Shown piece by piece: positions 13,470 to 17,879 of a DNA stretch of 17,879 bases. A program made the translations under genes and the position numbers. This DNA comes from JBBRFH01 sp038224615. GTDB taxonomy: Bacteria; Planctomycetota; Phycisphaerae; Tepidisphaerales; Tepidisphaeraceae. The notes beneath the pieces were generated by a model. That model saw only the letters and a list, made by a program, of their open reading frames with translations, was not told the DNA's origin and searched no databases. Numbering within the stretch: the first letter of the stretch is position 1; each line of letters begins with the position of its first letter. The stretch lies in NCBI GenBank assembly GCA_038224615.1, contig JBBRFH010000037.1, positions 1 to 17,879 on the forward strand, written 5' to 3'.

Positions 13470-15629
13470 ATGTTCCTCAACGCGATCATGCTCGCCGGCA
13501 TCAGTGCTGCGGTCCTGCCGATTGTGCTGCATCTGCTCAACCGCGCGCGGTACCGGCGCGTCGAGTGGGGCGCGATGCTTTTCCTCGAAGACACCGCGAC
13601 TCGGCAGCTCAACCGCTCGAAGCTCGCGCAGTGGCTGCTGCTAATGCTGCGCGTGCTGGCGATCGCGATGATCGCGTTGGCGCTGGCGCGCCCCGTGACC
13701 CGCCGCGCGTTCGGTCCGGCCGACGCGCAGCGACTGGCGACGGTGCTGGTCATTGATGCCTCGCCAAGCACGACGCACCCGGAGCAAAACACGACGCGTT
13801 TTGAGCTCGTCCGCCGCGCCGCCGCCGGCGTGCTGGGGGAATTGAGGCGTGGCGACCAGGTCGGACTTGTCGTCCTCGGGCGAGCCAGCTCGGAGGACGC
13901 GCCGCTCACCACTGACCTGCAGGAGATCGCCACCCGGCTCGCCTCGATCACGCCCGGCGCGCTCCGCGCGGACATGGCCGACGGTGAAGCCCGCGCGCTG
14001 TCGATGCTCGAGCCTGCCGGCACGGTCCCGCGCGAGATTTACCTCATCGGCGATCGCCAGACACTCACCTGGCAGGGCGCAGCCAATCTGCCTGACCGCC
14101 CCGGTGTTCGCGTCACCGCCGTTGCCGTGGGCACGACCGAGAACGCGAACGTCGCGATCGAATCCGTCGAGCTACGCGACCCGCCCGCCATCGCCGGCAT
14201 GCAGACGGACGTGCAGGTCCGTGTCCACAATTTCGGGACCGTCCCGCGCAGCGACCTTCCGCTGACGATCTCGCTGGGCGACCGCGTGCTGGACCAATCG
14301 CCGATCTTCATCGCGCCCGGCGCGGTGCTGACCGTCCACCGCCGCGTCGCGATGCCGCGCTCGGGATCGAACGTGCTCATGGCATCGATCCCCCCATGCG
14401 GACAGACCGCCGACGATACCGCGATGCTCGCGTTGGACGTCGTCGATCCGATCCGCGTCACCATCATCACGACCGAATCGCCGGCACAGGTGGCGCGTGT
14501 GCCCTCGCCGGATTTCTCAGGTGAATCCGACTACCTCGCACTGGCGCTGTGTCCGCTGCAGTATGCGAAGCAGAAGGGCGACGACGCCTTCAAGCTCCGC
14601 ATCGCGTCGGCCGAGCAGTGGCCGGACATCGAGCCGAAAAAAGACCGGGTGATCGTGCTCGCCGGCGCGATCCCCCCCGACGAGCGCCGCCGTGTCGCCA
14701 TCGAGCAGTTCGTCTTTGCCGGCGGTGGGCTGCTGATTGCGCCCTGGGCGCGCACCGACCCGGCCGCGTGGAACGCATCGCTGTGGCGGGGGGGCGACGG
14801 CGTTGCGCCGGCGTCGATCGAGTCGATCCAGAACATCGCCGGCGATGACCTTGTGCGGCTCGTGGGCGTGAGCAGCACCCACCCGATTTTCTCCTTCTTT
14901 GCCGGCCGATCCGATCCGCTCCCGCCGACATCGGTACAACGCTGGCTGCGCTTCGCGCCCAGGCCGACCGATGGCGTGCTCGCGACGCTGCAAAGCGGCG
15001 ACCCGCTGCTGATCGTCAAGACCTACGGCCGGGGTCGCGTCGCGGCGATGGGTGTGCCACTCAACGCCGACTGGTCGGATTTCGCCTGGTCCAACCTCTA
15101 CCTGCCCACCATGCAGTCTGCCGTCCGCTGGCTTGGCTCGGCGCGCATCTCCGACCGCAATATCGCAGTGGGTGCGTCGATCGAGGCGGTTTTCGATCCG
15201 CCCCGCGAACGCTTTGCGAGCCTGCACCGCCCCGACGGAAAGGTCGAGCGCGTGAACATGTCGATGAGCGGCAGCAGCGGTTCGCTCGTCTACACCAACA
15301 CCGATCAGCCCGGCCGCTATATCGTGCGCAATGGCGGCAACGAACCGCTGGACTACATCGTCCACGCGGCACCGGAGGAAAGTGATCTGAACCTCCTCGA
15401 CGACGAAAAGCTCCGCGCGCTCATTCGCGCCGGGGGACGATCAATCGAGCTGATCAGCGATCAATCAATCGTCGGCGGCAAGATCGTGGGGGCGTCGCGG
15501 CGGTCGACCGAACTGTCCATCGGCCTGCTCGTGATCGCGGTCGCGATCCTCGGCGCTGAATTGCTCGTCGCGCAGAAGCTCATCACGCCGACCAACAACG
15601 ACCCCGTTCAGCTCGAGGAGGTCGCATGA
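13470..15629 (+). CDS. BatA-like membrane protein with vWA and C-terminal anchor
   Basis: A 719-residue membrane protein. The N-terminus is the BatA-type region: a hydrophobic segment (about 3-22), LLNRARYRRVEWGAMLFL, and a second helix (about 53-76). A vWA domain follows with MIDAS DASPS (96-100). Next comes a beta-rich CARDB-like segment (about residues 226-325), then a region resembling the class I glutamine-amidotransferase-like fold found in such proteins (about 378-530, with IVLAGAIPPDERRR and FAGGGLLIAPW). A last transmembrane helix (about 681-702) precedes a short tail. Bat-type proteins act at the inner membrane in envelope or stress functions, with the exact role unknown. A GGAGG (13456-13460) lies nine bases before the ATG, which follows the DUF58 stop without a gap; its own stop overlaps the next ATG. 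Confidence 0.88.
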   Translation: MFLNAIMLAGISAAVLPIVLHLLNRARYRRVEWGAMLFLEDTATRQLNRSKLAQWLLLMLRVLAIAMIALALARPVTRRAFGPADAQRLATVLVIDASPSTTHPEQNTTRFELVRRAAAGVLGELRRGDQVGLVVLGRASSEDAPLTTDLQEIATRLASITPGALRADMADGEARALSMLEPAGTVPREIYLIGDRQTLTWQGAANLPDRPGVRVTAVAVGTTENANVAIESVELRDPPAIAGMQTDVQVRVHNFGTVPRSDLPLTISLGDRVLDQSPIFIAPGAVLTVHRRVAMPRSGSNVLMASIPPCGQTADDTAMLALDVVDPIRVTIITTESPAQVARVPSPDFSGESDYLALALCPLQYAKQKGDDAFKLRIASAEQWPDIEPKKDRVIVLAGAIPPDERRRVAIEQFVFAGGGLLIAPWARTDPAAWNASLWRGGDGVAPASIESIQNIAGDDLVRLVGVSSTHPIFSFFAGRSDPLPPTSVQRWLRFAPRPTDGVLATLQSGDPLLIVKTYGRGRVAAMGVPLNADWSDFAWSNLYLPTMQSAVRWLGSARISDRNIAVGASIEAVFDPPRERFASLHRPDGKVERVNMSMSGSSGSLVYTNTDQPGRYIVRNGGNEPLDYIVHAAPEESDLNLLDDEKLRALIRAGGRSIELISDQSIVGGKIVGASRRSTELSIGLLVIAVAILGAELLVAQKLITPTNNDPVQLEEVA

Positions 15630-17879
15630 CGAGCCTCTCGTGGCAACCGGCGACGCTTGCGTGGGCGACGTTGTTCTGCGCGCTGCTGGCGATCGTACAC
15701 GCCATCGTCAGCTACCGTCGCGTCACCGCCGCCTCCGCGCCGCGGGCGTGGATCGTCGGGCTGGCGCTGATGCGGATCGCTGCACTGCTGATGCTGGTGC
15801 TTGCCGCGTTCCAGCCGACACTGCAATACGTCGATCGCTCCGCGCGTCGGCGGCCGGTGGTGCTCATCGTCGACAACTCGCAGAGCATGAGCGTCGTCGA
15901 CGCATCGCGATCCAAAGGCCAGCTCGTGCGGCTCGCCGCAGCGCTGGGGCAGATCGATCCGAAGCTGCGCGAGCGGGCCAGCGGCCAGGTGCTGAGGCGA
16001 CTCATCGAAATGCAGCAGCAGTGGACCGTGTTGCAGGAGAAGGCCCGGCTCTACGATGACGCCCGCATCGCGGCCGGCGATCTCACGGGTACGCGGGGGC
16101 AGTACGCGACGATCGCCAGCCAGGTGCGCGCCGCGCTCGGCGACGTCGCCGCTGCGTGCGCGACCGACGCGGGCCTCAAGGTGCTGTCCGAGCGGCTGAC
16201 CAACGCGGGGGACGACATAGAAGACCCGTCGAAGCTTGCCAAGACACGACAGTCTGTCGACACGATCCGCGGCGACGTGCAGAAGCTGGACGACCAGGCC
16301 GACGAGCGCCTCGCCTCCGGTGACGCCGTTCGCCCGGCCGTCACGGCGCTGGCGGCGATGTCGCGCTTCGAGCTGGCGCGGCAGGTGGCCGGGGCGCTCG
16401 CGGCGTCACTCGAAGAAACAGCAGAACCCACAATCGCGTCGCTGGAGGTGTCGCGCGCCCCCCTCGTGACATTGCGTGCCGAGATGCCGACGTCGCCGCT
16501 GCTGCAGTCGTTACGGCAGACGATCGAGCGGACCAGCGGGCGCGATCTCGAGGCGATCGTTCTTCTCAGTGACGGGCGCTCGACCGAGTCCAAGCAGGTC
16601 GTCCCACCGCTGGTAACCGCCGCGGGCGTGCCGGTGTACACCGTGCCGGCGGCGCCGGTGGATCGCTCGCCGGATGTGCGACTGGCCCGGCTGGACGTGC
16701 CGCCTTCGGCGCTGCGTGGCGAGACGATCTCCGTGGCGGTACGGCTTCGCCATCGCAACGCCGAAGGCAAGCAGGTCCAGCTCACGCTCAGCGACGCAAA
16801 GCAGACGCAGACACGCACGATCACCCTCGACACCGGCGGCGAACAGGTCGAGCAGTTTTTGTGGAAGGACGCCACGCCGCCGCTCGTTGAGCTTAAGGCA
16901 TCGGTCGAACCGATCGCCGGCGAGACGCAGCAGCAGAACAACACGCAGGAGGCGTCGGTTCCGGTCGTCGACCAGAAGTTGCGCATCACGCTGCTGAGCG
17001 GGTCGGCCGGGTGGGATCTGCAATACCTGCGCAATATCCTTTCGCGCACGCCGTGGATCGAACTGAGCGACCAGTTGCTCGCGCCCGGGGAAGCATGTCG
17101 ATTCCACGCCGAACTGCTCGCCAAGCAGGACGTGTTCGTGCTCTGCGACGTTGCGCCGGCGGCACTGTCGGCACAGCAGGCGGACGCGATCCATCGCGCC
17201 GTCAGCGAGCAGTCCAAGTCGGCACTGCTGCTTGCCGGCGACGCGGGCGCATGGCGGGCGATGGCGCAGCAGCCGCTGCTGGCGGCGCTGGTGCCGCAGC
17301 GCGTTGATCAGGCACCCGCCTGGCGGCAGACGCCCGCAGAGGAGCCTTCGGTGCTCGCGGTGCCGGCCAAAGACGCCAGCGCGTTCACGCCGCTGTCGCT
17401 CGACGATGATCCGGCCGAATCGCTCCGTCGCTGGCTGGCGCGGCCGCAAATGTTTCGCGTGCTGTCGGTCGGTCAACTCAAGCCCGCGACGCGCGTCTTG
17501 CTGCAGGACCGCTCGACGCAGGCGCCGGTGATGGTCGAATCCGTCGTCGGCGCGGGTCGCTCGCTGGCGCTGTTGACCAACGAAACCTGGCGCTGGCGCC
17601 GTGAGGTGGGCGGCGAAGTACACGACCGATTCTGGCTCGACCTCGTGCGCCACCTGATGGAGCCACCGTATACCGCGACGAAGGACGGCCTGTCGCTCGG
17701 CATCGACCAGCAGACGGTGGCGACCGGCCAGACGATTGACCTACGCGTCCGCCGGCCGGTCAATTTCAAAACGCCGATCACGATCGAGCTGCGCCGTGAC
17801 GAGCAGGTAGTCGAGACGCTGACACCGACCGAAGTGCTTCCCGAGAGCGGTCGGCTGGCGGCGCAGTTCACGCCGTCGC
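15626..17879 (+). CDS. Membrane vWA-domain protein with helical insertion (3' end outside window)
   Basis: The frame is open from ATG 15626 to the window end, at least 751 residues. The ATG overlaps the preceding stop (ATGA) and follows GAGGAGG (15615-15621). Two N-terminal transmembrane helices (about 8-30 and 41-63) are followed by a vWA domain with MIDAS DNSQS (83-87). The second conserved vWA strand, IVLLSDGRSTE, appears only at about 311-321. The extra stretch between (about 95-250) is predicted by eye to be helical and coiled-coil-like (many Gln, Glu, Arg, Ala). Later come beta-rich regions and a segment resembling the glutamine-amidotransferase-like fold (about 445-640). It probably forms an inner-membrane complex with the DUF58 and BatA-like neighbours; this is inference from gene order. 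Confidence 0.85.
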   Translation, partial: MTSLSWQPATLAWATLFCALLAIVHAIVSYRRVTAASAPRAWIVGLALMRIAALLMLVLAAFQPTLQYVDRSARRRPVVLIVDNSQSMSVVDASRSKGQLVRLAAALGQIDPKLRERASGQVLRRLIEMQQQWTVLQEKARLYDDARIAAGDLTGTRGQYATIASQVRAALGDVAAACATDAGLKVLSERLTNAGDDIEDPSKLAKTRQSVDTIRGDVQKLDDQADERLASGDAVRPAVTALAAMSRFELARQVAGALAASLEETAEPTIASLEVSRAPLVTLRAEMPTSPLLQSLRQTIERTSGRDLEAIVLLSDGRSTESKQVVPPLVTAAGVPVYTVPAAPVDRSPDVRLARLDVPPSALRGETISVAVRLRHRNAEGKQVQLTLSDAKQTQTRTITLDTGGEQVEQFLWKDATPPLVELKASVEPIAGETQQQNNTQEASVPVVDQKLRITLLSGSAGWDLQYLRNILSRTPWIELSDQLLAPGEACRFHAELLAKQDVFVLCDVAPAALSAQQADAIHRAVSEQSKSALLLAGDAGAWRAMAQQPLLAALVPQRVDQAPAWRQTPAEEPSVLAVPAKDASAFTPLSLDDDPAESLRRWLARPQMFRVLSVGQLKPATRVLLQDRSTQAPVMVESVVGAGRSLALLTNETWRWRREVGGEVHDRFWLDLVRHLMEPPYTATKDGLSLGIDQQTVATGQTIDLRVRRPVNFKTPITIELRRDEQVVETLTPTEVLPESGRLAAQFTPS

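Overview
This is a GC-rich bacterial chromosome segment from the core genome. Gene content suggests a planctomycete, most likely of the Phycisphaerae type. The grounds are a DUF58/BatA-like/vWA operon of the kind common in that phylum, an L-arabinokinase-like GHMP kinase, an Mur pathway of the meso-diaminopimelate type, and a mycobacterial/planctomycete-style soluble transhydrogenase. The phylum assignment is inference; there is no rRNA or other marker in the window. No tRNA, CRISPR array, insertion sequence, phage gene or attachment site was found.

Left part (1-3530, + strand): the 3' part of a GHMP sugar kinase with unusual substitutions in its nucleotide- and sugar-binding motifs, then a phosphoglucomutase/phosphomannomutase-family enzyme with its own apparently leaderless promoter, then a small stand-alone GyrI-like ligand-binding protein. 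Next (3633-5348, - strand) come a small two-helix membrane protein of unknown function and a membrane-bound diguanylate cyclase. Divergent from the cyclase is a soluble pyridine nucleotide transhydrogenase (5444-6871, +).

Middle (6872-11575): a 737-base convergent gap that is unusually G-rich and has no convincing gene, then a tightly coupled minus-strand operon murE-murF-mraY (read right to left). It makes the UDP-MurNAc-pentapeptide and lipid I of peptidoglycan. murE carries the DNPR motif for meso-diaminopimelate, a near-perfect Shine-Dalgarno and a plausible sigma70-type promoter.

Right part (11936-17879, + strand, divergent from murE): an operon of a small tail-anchored pseudokinase, a DUF58 protein, a BatA-like membrane vWA protein and a second membrane vWA protein running off the window end. 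Such modules are usually headed by a MoxR-type AAA+ ATPase. Here the first gene is the pseudokinase instead, which is the most distinctive point of the window. Four candidate promoters share a TANNNT -10 box, and two of them sit 6-8 bases before an ATG, implying leaderless mRNAs.
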